64,000 nt of DNA from Unio delphinus (GCA_029339505.1 JAQISU010000119.1:1099001-1163000), one strand, 5' to 3'. Shown: positions 32,831 through 42,450, counted from the first letter of the stretch. A program made the numbers and translations. Notes: generated from the sequence alone by a model not told the origin.

Positions 32831-35800
32831 TTAGACAATAGTCCTTTTTATATGCTGCCCAATTTCGATGTGACCGTACGGTAGAGTGAAGTGATTGGGA
32901 AGTCGTACTCTTTTTTGGTACACGATTTGATAGACTTTTTCCAAAGGTCGACTAACGATTTGGTGTGTGGGTAAACGAGTAATCTTGTGTGGTTCGTGGG
33001 TAGTCACTTTAAACGTTTCATCCTGTCCCAACTGTAAGGCTTCTTGAAGTACGTCAAAGTTCACCACTCGACTGGTGCGATAATTGAGAGTCAATCCTTT
33101 CACTTTACATTCGGTGTGCATTTCTCCTTGAGGGTCTCGGTATTCGTAGCCGTAATTTTTAGGACCGCCACTTGCAAAACATAGAATCTTGTCGTCGGGA
33201 TGTTCATCGGTCCAGGCTCCTAATCGGTCTCCTTCGATGACAGGGTTGCACTGGTTCGGCCGATGAATGTAGATGCAACTGTCCGTGTCAAAATACAACA
33301 CACGATCTCCTAACAGTTCTAACACTTCGTACAATTTTAAGCGAGCGTGGGCTGTCACGTAAGCCGCAATGATGACATTTCCAAATTTGTCGGCTTCTAT
33401 AAAGTCTAGTTCTTCTTCGTAATTAACTAAGATCAAGTCCTCACGAATGACGTCCACGTGTTTGATAACTTTGGTTTTGTCGTGAATCATCTGGAAGTAG
33501 CGAGAAGGTTCAGACAAATACTCCGTCTTGGGTAAAGACGGTCGTTGTGCCATTTTACCCCACAAACAATTGAGCATCACTTTGGCAAACGATCGACTTC
33601 CTTCGTTTTTCTCGATGTGGTCTAAAGTGATGCCTTCCTGCTCCCTATATTTTTCTTTGAATATCTTTTGGTCTTCGGGACTGTGACACCAGGAAGGATA
33701 GCCACTAGCTTCTTGTTTAAGTTTTAAAAAGGCATCCACGTAGTCTGCAAAAATACCTTTCTGTGTCTCGTCGCCCTTGCGGTATTGTTGTGACTTGGGA
33801 AAGTGGTAAATTTCGTACACTTCTAACAGTTGGTATCCCAAGTCCAGAGCTTTAAACAATTCCACGCTCACCCACGTTCCTGTCAAGGCACGTTCTTCCT
33901 GACTGTGCTGACAAGGTTGGTCTTGGTTGCACGTTTCGGCACAAGTGCGACACAAAGGAAACATTAGTTTTCCTTGGCAATGGTAAGGTAAAACGGGATG
34001 GTACAAGTCTGTGGGAGGTAAGACTTTGCACTTGATTAATCCTTCGTACTGACGAATGTGGTCCAGGTCAATGTGTTCTGTCATCAATTGTGGATGCCCT
34101 ACGGGAAAGTGACAATATTTGCACACGTAAGGATACAGCGAACACACGTCCAAGTATTTGATTTCTTCTCCCTTCTCCTCGTCCGCTTGGTACAGCAAAC
34201 AGGTAGCATTCGTTCGTCCTCCGTACAAACTATCCCGAGGGTTCAAGGGGTCCACCAGCTTGTAACTTTCTACGATGTGTTTAAACTCGGGATCGGTTTT
34301 CAAACGCTGATCGTACTCGTGTCCCCACATTTCCACTACCTGGTATCCTTGCTGTTCTAACTTCAAACGTCGCTGACACGTGAACTGGTACAAGTCTTCC
34401 ATAGTCCTTTGTAAAAACTGATTTTTGGTGTTACGCTGAGGGAAGCATAGGGGGCATCCGTGAAATAAGCATCCGTTAAACTCGTACATGATCTGAGGGT
34501 TTTCTAAGTCCCATCCATCCACCGAATACGTTCCGATGGTCTTTTCGCCTCCTCCGTTGCGAGCGTGTTGGATCCATTTGTCTTCCTTGTCGCACAAATA
34601 ATGGAGCCAGCGTAAGGCTTTGACCGAGTATTGACGTTTGACAAAATTTGTCGTTTGAGGACTGATGACTGCTAGAGTATTTTCGGGCATAAAGCGTTTT
34701 CGGTACACTAAAGAACACGCTTTGGCAATGGTACAAGCTTCTTTCAAAGGATCGATCCCTCCGTATTCCATGAACAATTCTCGAAATTTTCCACAGCAGC
34801 GTCGTAAAATGTCAACGTCAGATCGACAGTACTTTAACATTTCTTCTTGAAAGTCAAAGGGGTCCGAGGCGTGAGTCTGGTACCAAGCATGGAAAGCTTC
34901 TCGTTGTTCGGTGCGCATGTTATCGAGGTCGTAGTCGTCAACCTCAGGCAAATGGGGTAGAACGGTATGTTGATTGGCTTCGGTATTAAAAAAGTGTGGA
35001 AAATAACCTTTAGCCATTTCTGTCATACCAAACGTTTTAGGCATGCGACTCAAAGGCATGGCCAAGTAACTCATCGAATCTTTAAACTGTACTTGGCCTA
35101 CTTGCATAGAAATGATTTTGGCTCCGTTCAAAGTCACTTGAGGTTGTTCGGTACTTTGTTCCGAATAGTATCTGAGCAGAAATTGCCCATCGTATCCCGA
35201 GAAATTGTGAGCCATGACCGTGGCATGGCAATGACAATCGCCGTAACGTTCGATGTCTTCTGGACTCCACGTTTCGTCGATAGGGTTTAGAATCCATCGG
35301 GCAAAATTGGCTAGCGTGTTTGACCCTCGAAAGATTTTTTCACGTCCTCCAGGAATTTTGCTACAGTGAGGGCAATAACTAAAGATAGGTTCTTGGATGC
35401 ACTGTTCGCACGCACGGTGAGCCACGCAGAAATTAGGAATGTGAATACCGGTCTCTTGCATGCATTCGAAATCAAAAAAGATAAAATTTCCTTTCTTCTG
35501 GGTATCTTCTGGTCGGAGTTGATATTTTTGAATGAAGCATTCGTGCTCCAAATCCACGATTTGGTGACAAATGTGACGTCGTTTCTTCCCTCGACAAACG
35601 TGAAACTTGACACTATTGGTACGTATGACTTGTCCACAAGTAGGACACAATCTCAGGAGTTGACAAGTATTTTTCTGCTGTGAACCTTGCATCTTCAAAT
35701 GTTGTTGGTAACAGGTAGAACTGACAAAAGTGCGCTGACAAGCAGGACAATGCACTCTTTTTTGTCCTTTGTCCAGACAAGGTTGAGAGGCCAAACATCC

Positions 35801-36892
35801 CTCACATTTCGATCCACAATGTTTGTGTTGTTCTCGATTGTTATAACCATAATCACATTTTTCACAGTAGTAACCGTATCTCAGGAATCCAGTGATACTG
35901 GTAATGGTATCAAAATGACCATCGTGATGATAGACGTGAATGTATTTTCCGTCTTTGAAATCGTGACCTCGAAACAAAAGAGGTCCACGCACTTCTTGAG
36001 GGTGCACTTTCAAAGTGTAATGTGGAGCCAAGACGTCTTGCAACTTTTGCATTTCTGGAATGCCGCAAGGGGTGTCTTTGGATATCCCCGCTTGCTGTAA
36101 CAGGAGTTCTGCTTCACTTCTTTGTTTGGCTCGGTCCGATTGTTGAATAGTTTTCCAGACTCTTTTCCATTCTGCCGTGTCGTTCTTGTTGGCATACGTT
36201 CGTCCCACGACGACAGCACGGGATAAACACATTTGGTCTTGAGGATTGTTAATTCGGACGAGACTTAGTTTGGTGTTGCGAAGGTCGTCGACCAATAATA
36301 CTTTTTTGCGTCCTGTCTCCTGGGGAAGAGACACGTGGGTCATGAACAGTGTGGCTTTTCCATCGGTGATGTGAAACTTGTCATTGGATTGTTGCACATG
36401 TTGAATTTTGTCAATGACTTTGGAAGGGGTTAATTGTGATGGGCTAGTAAACTCGATCCAAACGGGAGACTTTAAATTATCGTGATGAATAGAAAGTCTC
36501 AAGCGATCGTGTTCTTTGGCTTGACATTGCTGTTTCAATTCAGTTAATACAGAATCCCACACCTCGGTAATGAACCCTTCTGTATTCTCCAAAGGTACAT
36601 TGGACTTGAAATCTTTAAACTTTACGGCATACGTGTAAGCCGATGTTCTAAATTTTCGAGAGGAACGCTTTTCCGTCTCTCGAATGTGATAGTAATTTTC
36701 AGGGTTTACTAAGGGTGCTGCACTTTGTTTGGACGTCGATTGTCTGGGTGTAGATTCGGGCTCACTCATGTCATCTTTAAAATCACTGGCATGAATTTGA
36801 GCCAAGACTTCAGCTACTGTGCTAGGCGATACATTACGTTTCTGTCTCTTACTGTTTTCTCCTTTCTCGACAACATGATGTGGTCTTTTCAT
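32831..36892 (-). CDS. Protein-primed-type family-B DNA polymerase (element B)
   Basis: A 1353-aa replicative polymerase, fully open. Exonuclease motifs: FIFFDFECM (~470), NFSGYDGQF (~562), YCRSDVDIL (~691). Polymerase motifs: A LDVCSLYPYV (~917), B KVMLNCLWGK (~1105), C YFDTDSCIYI (~1202). A Cys/His zinc-binding region lies before the exonuclease (~340-435). The order and length match Maverick/adintovirus PolB that prime from a terminal protein. Unlike the A-lineage polymerase, it has a clear exonuclease and no helicase or HNH part. It starts the core minus-strand cluster and is divergent from the zinc-knuckle gene. Confidence 0.95.
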   Translation of the reverse strand: MKRPHHVVEKGENSKRQKRNVSPSTVAEVLAQIHASDFKDDMSEPESTPRQSTSKQSAAPLVNPENYYHIRETEKRSSRKFRTSAYTYAVKFKDFKSNVPLENTEGFITEVWDSVLTELKQQCQAKEHDRLRLSIHHDNLKSPVWIEFTSPSQLTPSKVIDKIQHVQQSNDKFHITDGKATLFMTHVSLPQETGRKKVLLVDDLRNTKLSLVRINNPQDQMCLSRAVVVGRTYANKNDTAEWKRVWKTIQQSDRAKQRSEAELLLQQAGISKDTPCGIPEMQKLQDVLAPHYTLKVHPQEVRGPLLFRGHDFKDGKYIHVYHHDGHFDTITSITGFLRYGYYCEKCDYGYNNREQHKHCGSKCEGCLASQPCLDKGQKRVHCPACQRTFVSSTCYQQHLKMQGSQQKNTCQLLRLCPTCGQVIRTNSVKFHVCRGKKRRHICHQIVDLEHECFIQKYQLRPEDTQKKGNFIFFDFECMQETGIHIPNFCVAHRACEQCIQEPIFSYCPHCSKIPGGREKIFRGSNTLANFARWILNPIDETWSPEDIERYGDCHCHATVMAHNFSGYDGQFLLRYYSEQSTEQPQVTLNGAKIISMQVGQVQFKDSMSYLAMPLSRMPKTFGMTEMAKGYFPHFFNTEANQHTVLPHLPEVDDYDLDNMRTEQREAFHAWYQTHASDPFDFQEEMLKYCRSDVDILRRCCGKFRELFMEYGGIDPLKEACTIAKACSLVYRKRFMPENTLAVISPQTTNFVKRQYSVKALRWLHYLCDKEDKWIQHARNGGGEKTIGTYSVDGWDLENPQIMYEFNGCLFHGCPLCFPQRNTKNQFLQRTMEDLYQFTCQRRLKLEQQGYQVVEMWGHEYDQRLKTDPEFKHIVESYKLVDPLNPRDSLYGGRTNATCLLYQADEEKGEEIKYLDVCSLYPYVCKYCHFPVGHPQLMTEHIDLDHIRQYEGLIKCKVLPPTDLYHPVLPYHCQGKLMFPLCRTCAETCNQDQPCQHSQEERALTGTWVSVELFKALDLGYQLLEVYEIYHFPKSQQYRKGDETQKGIFADYVDAFLKLKQEASGYPSWCHSPEDQKIFKEKYREQEGITLDHIEKNEGSRSFAKVMLNCLWGKMAQRPSLPKTEYLSEPSRYFQMIHDKTKVIKHVDVIREDLILVNYEEELDFIEADKFGNVIIAAYVTAHARLKLYEVLELLGDRVLYFDTDSCIYIHRPNQCNPVIEGDRLGAWTDEHPDDKILCFASGGPKNYGYEYRDPQGEMHTECKVKGLTLNYRTSRVVNFDVLQEALQLGQDETFKVTTHEPHKITRLPTHQIVSRPLEKVYQIVYQKRVRLPNHFTLPYGHIEIGQHIKRTIV

Positions 36893-37025
36893 CTTGTCTG
36901 CAACAAGTCAAATGACTACCTTTTAAAGACCATAACCCCTATATATTCATGTCATATCGGTGCATATATAAAGGGCTAGTGTCTAACCTTTCAGTATTCA
37001 TTTCACTCTCACATTGACCAGAACG
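36893..37025. promoter_or_regulatory. Divergent promoter between PolB and zinc-knuckle genes (element B)
   Basis: The 133-bp gap has TATA-like strings for both directions: CCTATATATTC near 36940 for the leftward PolB block and CATATATAAAG near 36963 for the rightward gene. Confidence 0.5.
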
Positions 37026-37442
37026 ATGGAAGAACCTACACAAGTGGAACTTCTCATCAGAGGTTTACGTGCAGTCATACGAAAGTATTCTTTAGACCAG
37101 CCGACGGACTACTCTTCCTCCTATCGAGATAAAAGTCAAGATACTTGCTATATCTGTAAGAAGAAAGGGCACTGGGCTACAGAATGTTCAGATCGTGACA
37201 AAAACAGAAAAGAGTACAATTGAGACAAAAGTCAAGATACCTGTTATTATTGTAAAGAGAAAGGACATTGGTCTCCAAACTGCCCTAAGAAACAACAGGA
37301 GCAGGAGGAGGGGGAGGAAGAGGTACCCTCCCCCAAGGAAAAACCCCGACACGTTCACAAAGACAAGAAAAGAAGAAGAAATGAAAGTGAAGAAGAAGAA
37401 GAAGAAGAAAAAGCTGTGACAGTAAAGAAAATGAAAAAATAG
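37026..37442 (+). pseudogene. Two-zinc-knuckle protein, in-frame TGA (element B)
   Basis: The frame encodes a first CCHC knuckle (CYICKKKGHWATEC), then TGA at 37221-37223, then in the same frame a second knuckle (CYYCKEKGHWSPNC) and a Lys/Glu-rich tail. The knuckles are preceded by a repeated DKSQDTC; in the first repeat the codon before this is CGA (Arg) and in the second it is TGA, so a C-to-T change at a CpG explains the stop. CCHC knuckles bind single-stranded nucleic acid. A normal AATAAA occurs at about 37534, and no histone-type hairpin follows on plus. Confidence 0.7.
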
Positions 37443-37720
37443 AAAGAGTGAAACAGAAGAAAACCTATGAACTTTTTTAAAAATGGTATTGTGTTATGTT
37501 ATGTTGTGATATTGAATTGTAACGTTTATACTAGAATAAACCTGAGAGAAAAAAAGTAAGTGTCTCTTGGTTTTGATTTGATCGAATAAGAACCTACACT
37601 CACACATTCATTCACTCACACGTACATCATGGGTTTTTAAAAAAAATAATAAAAAAGGACTTTTGAGTTTTCATTGAATTAGGCAATTGAAATAGTATTT
37701 CTTTTCGAAATAATTGGAGT
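37443..37720. other. 3' spacer between convergent accessory genes (element B)
   Basis: AT-rich spacer. AATAAA at about 37534 may end the plus-strand zinc-knuckle transcript. The purine-rich box of stem-loop 4 lies at 37698-37707. No gene seen. Confidence 0.5.
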
Positions 37721-37736
37721 GGTCCTGAAAAGGACC
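37721..37736 (-). promoter_or_regulatory. Histone-type 3' stem-loop 4 (element B)
   Basis: Read on minus: CAACGGTCCTTTTCAGGACC then ACTCC. It fits GGYYYUUHUHARRRCC at every position. It lies 33 nt after the stop at 37770. TTTCGAAAAGAAATA follows ~14 nt downstream. Confidence 0.9.
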
Positions 37737-37769
37737 GTTGGTGTTTTGTGTGTTTAAAACAAAACAAAC

Positions 37770-38405
37770 TCAGAAACGGGACGAAATCCTCTTGAGATGA
37801 CTTAAGCCTTTGCCACGGCCAAGGCCTACTTCGGGACTGGTGGTTTCTGTCAATGATTTGGTAGAAATCACTAACGGTGGTATGGCAGACGTAGTCACAG
37901 AGAGATCAGGTTGTTTCACTCGAGAAGGCCTTTTTCTCTTCGGTCGTGATAAAGAAGTCTGATACATTTGTTTCAGAGTTTTTAACTCTGCTAAAATATC
38001 TAAAAGTACCGTCGTGACCGTTTGATTTTCACTATTTTCTTTCTGTCCTTGGTCTTCTTTCTTCTCGGTTACTGCTACTGTTTCTTCCTGGTGTTTCCTT
38101 CTTGCTTCTTCTTCCTGCTGTTGTATAAGAAAAGCTTGTTCTTCTACTTTCTGTTGTTGTAAAAATCGCTCCAATGCTTCTTTTTGCCTTTGTTTAAAAT
38201 CATCGACGTGTACATAAGAAGATGCAGAAGACAACGAAGGTTCCGGAATAAACTCTTGCGATGTTAAAAAATCCACAATATCCCAGTTAAAATCCACTTC
38301 TTGTTGATGTAGATTTGTTATGACTTTAGTAGTCACTGTTGTTCCATGACTTGCTGTCTCTACTCCTGACTCACTCCAATTCATCGTCTTCTTACTGTCC
38401 GCCAT
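37770..38405 (-). CDS. Accessory gene 4 of B: coiled-coil protein, unknown function
   Basis: A 211-aa protein if started at 38405 (MADSKKTMNWSE), ~50 nt after a TATA box at about 38454; the longer frame crosses the promoter. Middle part: FKQRQKEALERFLQQQKVEE and further Glu/Gln-rich coiled coil, then a basic SRPKRKRPSRVK stretch that could be a nuclear signal. No family recognised. Ends 33 nt before a histone-type stem-loop. Confidence 0.6.
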   Translation of the reverse strand: MADSKKTMNWSESGVETASHGTTVTTKVITNLHQQEVDFNWDIVDFLTSQEFIPEPSLSSASSYVHVDDFKQRQKEALERFLQQQKVEEQAFLIQQQEEEARRKHQEETVAVTEKKEDQGQKENSENQTVTTVLLDILAELKTLKQMYQTSLSRPKRKRPSRVKQPDLSVTTSAIPPLVISTKSLTETTSPEVGLGRGKGLSHLKRISSRF

Positions 38406-38623
38406 TATTGACAACTCTCTCGAATCGATTGACTGCGCACAGGCGCTAGTGCCTCTATATAGAAAAGGTGACGTCACAGACTGCTCTCTTCCGATTGGAT
38501 GGCTGTGACTGACTTTTGTAACGCGCGCTTGGATTGGTCGACACACTCAATCCGTTTCGATCCGTTCTTCCCCTATAAATAAACGCAGTACACGGCATTC
38601 GCTTCACCTGTTCTCATCACAAG
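38406..38623. promoter_or_regulatory. Divergent promoter with CRE and CCAAT motifs (element B)
   Basis: Between two genes that both have histone-type 3' ends. It contains TATATAG (~38455) for the leftward gene, a perfect TGACGTCA (38469-38476), ATTGG/CCAAT strings (~38494, ~38533) and TATAAATAA (~38574) for the rightward gene. CCAAT and CRE-like sites are common in cell-cycle and histone promoters, but function here is inferred only. Confidence 0.6.
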
Positions 38624-38857
38624 ATGTGGACTAACGTTGAATCGTCAACCCTTGTGTCTAGTATGCTGTTTAGGACTGACATACCCATGTATGTCAGATC
38701 AGCGTGGAGTGTGATTCATATGACGGAGACATCGTTTTGTAAGAGAAGGGTCTACGTAGAAAGACAAAGTTGCTTGAAGAGAGTTCTCTTCTATGGACCC
38801 CTAGTAAGGAGAAGTTTAAGGAAAAGAAAAAGATCTGTGAGATGCCCTCTATGTTAA
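38624..38857 (+). CDS. Accessory gene 5 of B: small basic protein
   Basis: A 77-aa Arg/Ser/Cys-containing protein ending RRSLRKRKRSVRCPLC. The start is ~45 nt after TATAAATAA. No family recognised. Support for a real gene comes from the promoter in front and a perfect histone-type stem-loop 27 nt after the stop. It is the only plus-strand gene of the set. Confidence 0.5.
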   Translation: MWTNVESSTLVSSMLFRTDIPMYVRSAWSVIHMTETSFCKRRVYVERQSCLKRVLFYGPLVRRSLRKRKRSVRCPLC

Positions 38858-38884
38858 CAAGACAACGTTAACATTACACATAAC

Positions 38885-38900
38885 GGTCCTTTTCAGGGCC
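38885..38900 (+). promoter_or_regulatory. Histone-type 3' stem-loop 5 (element B)
   Basis: ATAACGGTCCTTTTCAGGGCC then ACTCC: a 6-bp stem with one G-U pair and a UUUC loop, fitting the metazoan histone consensus. CTCGAAAAGATATTAG follows 12 nt downstream, at the inner edge of the right TIR. Confidence 0.9.
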
Positions 38901-38910
38901 ACTCCTATAC

Positions 38911-39200
38911 CTCGAAAAGATATTAGCTTTCATTGCCGCCATTTTTACCAATCCTATTTCCCATGTTCCATTCCCCTTGACGCTAGATAGTCCCACCATG
39001 TTCAATTCCTCTTGACGCTAGATAGTCCCAAATAGTTCCCATGTTAAAATTCCCCTTGACGCTAGATAGTCCCACCATGTTAAATTCCCCTTGACGCTAG
39101 ATAGTCCCCACCATGTTAAATTCCCCTTGACGCTAGAGTGTCCCAAGCTGTTTTACATAGGCTTTTTCCCATTGACGCTCAAGTATCCCCATTAGCTACT
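38911..39200. repeat. Right terminal inverted repeat of B
   Basis: Inverse of 18972-19260, again with ~35-bp internal units. It ends CCCCATTAGCTACT. Confidence 0.95.
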
Positions 39201-39206
39201 TACATT
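39201..39206. repeat. Target-site duplication TACATT, right copy
   Basis: Pairs with 18966-18971. Confidence 0.95.
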
Positions 39207-39755
39207 GTTGGTTCTGTCATGAGGGATTTTTGTTTTTTCAATGACTGTTATCATCCTCGAAAAATCATTTTTGATGGCTTCGATGAAGATTTTCGTCTCA
39301 TCGATGGATTTTTTAATATCAGGGAGTTTTAGTTCAATTTTATCGAATGTAGTTCCAATAAATTTATCAATGATATTTCTACGAAATGAGGTAAACTGTT
39401 TTATGTGTTCTTCGGTTTTAGATTGAAGTACTGCTAGTTCCAATGCAGAATCGTTGAGAGTTTTCAATCTATCTGTAATCGTCGAAATAAGTACACCCGG
39501 TTTGAGTTTACCCTGATCCGAAAATAACGCGATAGTATCCTCGATTGCGTTTCGTTGTCGTGTTAAAATATCATTCAACGACACATCACTAGTTTTCAAT
39601 TTACCCAGACGATCTTGAAATACAACTATTTCGTTCGGGTCAACACTTGTTAAATTTAACGTCTCAGCGATTTCATCTTTAATTTTTTTTTCTATATCAC
39701 CGGTTGCAGTGTCATCGGGTTTAGGTTTCAGAGGTCTTCCCCAAATATCAATCAT
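39207..39755 (-). pseudogene. Fibre-like gene, 5' part, cut by element B (A2, left arm)
   Basis: Codons 1 to ~183 of the fibre-like gene (start 39755, MIDIWGRPLKPKPDD). The helical, coiled-coil-like shaft (TRQRNAIEDTIALFSD, KTEEHIKQFTSFRRNIIDKF) is present up to the insertion point; the C-terminal domain lies 20 kb away at 18693-18971. Confidence 0.92.
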
Positions 39756-39775
39756 ATTATTGTAAAACTCTCTCT

Positions 39776-40230
39776 CTAAAATCTTTGTTGACGACTTCGT
39801 TGAAAAATCTTCGATTTTCGCCAGCGATTACTAGTGTATTCATTTACGACAATATGAGGTGGTTTTCCGCTTGGGTTACTCAAGGAGTTAGAAATAGCGT
39901 TAAGGACATTTAATACTTCGCTGCCACATATTGGTGGGTCATTCATTTGTTGTGTTGGTAGCGTAGAATACCAAGTCTTCATTGGAAGGGTTTTTATATA
40001 ACGCATAAACTCTTTTGGCGGGGCTAATCCATATGAATCAAAATAGACAATCCCACGTGGATCAATAGCGTATGCAACCCAGTGAGTACCAGGTCCGGTG
40101 CTGTTATCAAGATTAATAATACCTGTTTCAGTTTTGTTTGGTTGATGTGGTAATTGATCCTTCATAAAAACACCTCTGAATTTTTAATCGCTAGTTTTTT
40201 AGCAGCATCCATTAAATCAAAATTGGACAT
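39776..40230 (-). pseudogene. Adenain-like protease, frameshifted (A2, left arm)
   Basis: Mirror copy of the intact gene at 44623-45078. One A is lost from the run at about 40180, so the first ~19 codons are out of frame with the catalytic part, which still has the GTHW, YFDSYG and ICGSEV blocks. Confidence 0.85.
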
Positions 40231-40310
40231 TGGAACCATCCAAGATTCCTCAATTAATAAACCGGTCCTAGTCTCAGGCCTGATCCGTGAACGGATCTCC
40301 CGCTGTACCA

Positions 40311-40775
40311 TCAATACGGGGTTCCTGGTAGTCTTAGACCCTTTCCGCTGTACCACGAATACGGGGTTCCTGGTAGTCTTAGACCCTTTCCCTTTTTTTT
40401 ATATCCTTGTCCAGTTGCCTTTTTTAGTGCCATTCCTGCTGCAGTACCAACGGCTCCTAACGCCGCTGCTTTAGCCACCGCTGGGGCTGCTGCTGCAATC
40501 AATGCTGGTATTGCAGCTAACAATGGAAATATACCGCCTGTTTTAATCATATTTTTGATAGCAGCCGCAGAAAGAGTAATCTGAACCCCTTTTTTTGCTA
40601 CAAGTGCATCATTGAAATGTTTTACTTGACGAGTTGTCAGCGATAATTTTTTTGCACCACCAGTCATTTGACTCGGTTTCAACGTGATTGTGGTTCCGCA
40701 TTTTTTAGCCGATTCTGATTGCAATTTTTTGATTTGACCAGGAGTTAACGCAACACTAATAACACTATATGACAT
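40311..40775 (-). CDS. pX/pVI-like hydrophobic minor virion protein (A2, left arm)
   Basis: A 154-aa copy of the pX-like protein with two C-terminal LRLPGTPYSWYSGK-type units rather than nearly three. The LTPGQIKKLQ and hydrophobic Ala-rich regions are conserved. Intact; its mirror is at 44078-44542. Confidence 0.6.
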   Translation of the reverse strand: MSYSVISVALTPGQIKKLQSESAKKCGTTITLKPSQMTGGAKKLSLTTRQVKHFNDALVAKKGVQITLSAAAIKNMIKTGGIFPLLAAIPALIAAAAPAVAKAAALGAVGTAAGMALKKATGQGYKKKGKGLRLPGTPYSWYSGKGLRLPGTPY

Positions 40776-40835
40776 TATACATAATAGATTGATTCTAAAT
40801 CGTTTACAATTTCAATGAAAAATCGAGAAAATCAA

Positions 40836-42253
40836 TCAAAGATTTTCTACTGGGGCATCTACTACTCTCATTCTTCCTCCAACACCTTCGAGTAGCATTG
40901 ATTTATCGCTGAGAATGACAGCAACCGCTCTATAATTAGCGATAGCACCACGAGTCACATTAGCTCTAAAGTGTATATCAACGACAGACTGTCTTGTTAA
41001 ATCGAGATGTTCCAGCGAAAAGTAATAGATCGGATACAGATTCTTAAAGTCGTATTGTGATATTTGTAGACCAGTATCAACATTTTGATCGCGTGCCATA
41101 AACGACAACAATCTATGATACACGCGAGCAATATGATTTTCTGTGTAATTAAGTTGTACATCTTCAGATGGTTCCTGCTGACCGTTTATTCTAAGTGAGA
41201 CGTCTTTAACACCTAATGGATCAAATATCATATGGCTGGAGAATTGATTGCCAACTCGTGCGTCATCCTGTAACACTACAAATATATGACGTGGCGCAGA
41301 AACACCTTGTTTTGATGCTAGATTCCACGTAAATAACCCGTTCAGATTTGATTGTTTAACATCTGTACTCACGGTTAACCAACTTAGTAATGATTTTCCT
41401 CCTTGATCCATAAATGATAGTAATCGTCCTTCTGCGGTGATTGCTGGAGTCAACATTGGCATCCACAATGATATTTTTGTTAATTTGACTTTACCGGCAT
41501 CAGCATTGGGATTTGCATTGTCTGCTGGAATCCTCCAAATTGCGTCATTATCATCCCTCTTTCGTACAAGCGCTACTGTATGCTTCGCCCCGTAGATAAC
41601 TTTTCGGACGTTTCTACAGAATCCAAATATGTGATGCAGTGGAATCGCACATGAAAATGATTTACGCGCTCCTTGCAACATTGACATACGTGTTGCAGCT
41701 CCTAGATTGAAGTTAGGATCGTTGTTTATAATCATATCTTCGGCATCAATATTAGCAGTGCCAGCATTATTCTTTGGTCGTCTTACAACAAATTGATTTC
41801 CTCCAGCGGTATTCTTACCATCCTTTGCAAACATCATAGAAGGTCCCGCCGATCTTGTATAATCATCAGAATATCTCGCTAACCCGATTATTGTTGTAGC
41901 CACATCAACATCGCGATCTATCGACTCGATTTCTTTTCCATCGATGAGATATCTTGCACTCTCAAATAACGCCATAATACCATTATTGACAAAACCGACT
42001 TGAGTACCAGCTGGATACGGTGCTGGTACAGCAGGAGTATCAGCAGCTGTTACAAGTTCACCTTCTACTTCGATAAACGCTTCAGCAGGTAGAAAATACT
42101 TGCTGGTATCATGGACTTGAAGTTCAATTCGCGATCGACTATTTGAGTCTATTGCATGATAGGCGTAATATTGATAATCGCATCGCGTACAGAATCATCC
42201 TTGCCAACTGGGGCGTCTATATCAAACGCTGGATCAGATGACTTTTTGAACAT
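40836..42253 (-). pseudogene. Major capsid gene with 5-bp duplication (A2, left arm)
   Basis: Mirror of the intact gene at 42605-44017. A 5-bp tandem duplication of GCGAT (around 42181) shifts the frame ~25 codons after the start; downstream 379 codons remain open. All other capsid features match A1. Confidence 0.9.
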
Positions 42254-42283
42254 TTTATTCTATTTATCAGAGTCTAAATCGTG

Positions 42284-42299
42284 AAATCGTAAACGATTT
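42284..42299 (-). promoter_or_regulatory. Palindrome AAATCGTAAACGATTT upstream of capsid gene (A2, left arm)
   Basis: Mirror image of the motif at 42559-42574, upstream of the left capsid gene. Confidence 0.5.
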
Positions 42300-42450
42300 T
42301 CATCGACGTAGTTTTTTAAAACCACTCCCTGCTATCATATTTGCAATATTGCTTTGGTCGGGAGTTATCAATGATGGCAAAGCCATCGACGCTAGTTTTT
42401 CGTCTACCGCGGAAATGCCTGCACGGGTTAGTAAAATTATAAATAACGCA
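42300..42450 (-). pseudogene. Core-like gene 3' end (A2, left arm)
   Basis: Last ~45 codons of the core-like gene (DEKLASMALPSLITPDQSNI onwards), truncated at the palindrome centre. It shares the 43-nt loop with the right-arm fragment. Confidence 0.85.

Larger units (their letters stand above)
18972..39200. mobile_element. Element B: 20.2-kb Maverick/Polinton-type element
   Basis: The element begins AGTAGTTAATGGGG and ends with its inverted counterpart CCCCATTAGCTACT, flanked by a 6-bp target duplication, as expected for Mavericks. It holds integrase, protein-primed-type PolB, packaging ATPase, protease, capsid, penton and several conserved minor genes, plus an IAP-like gene. Three genes have in-frame TGA codons and at least three others look frameshifted, so it is inactive. 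The insertion is younger than the A2 palindrome because only one arm is interrupted. Confidence 0.97.

Noticed and set aside
19526..37223. TGA recoding or selenocysteine in element B
   Set aside because: No SECIS-like structure seen, normal genes of B also end in TGA, and one case has CGA at the equivalent repeat codon, so decay is simpler.
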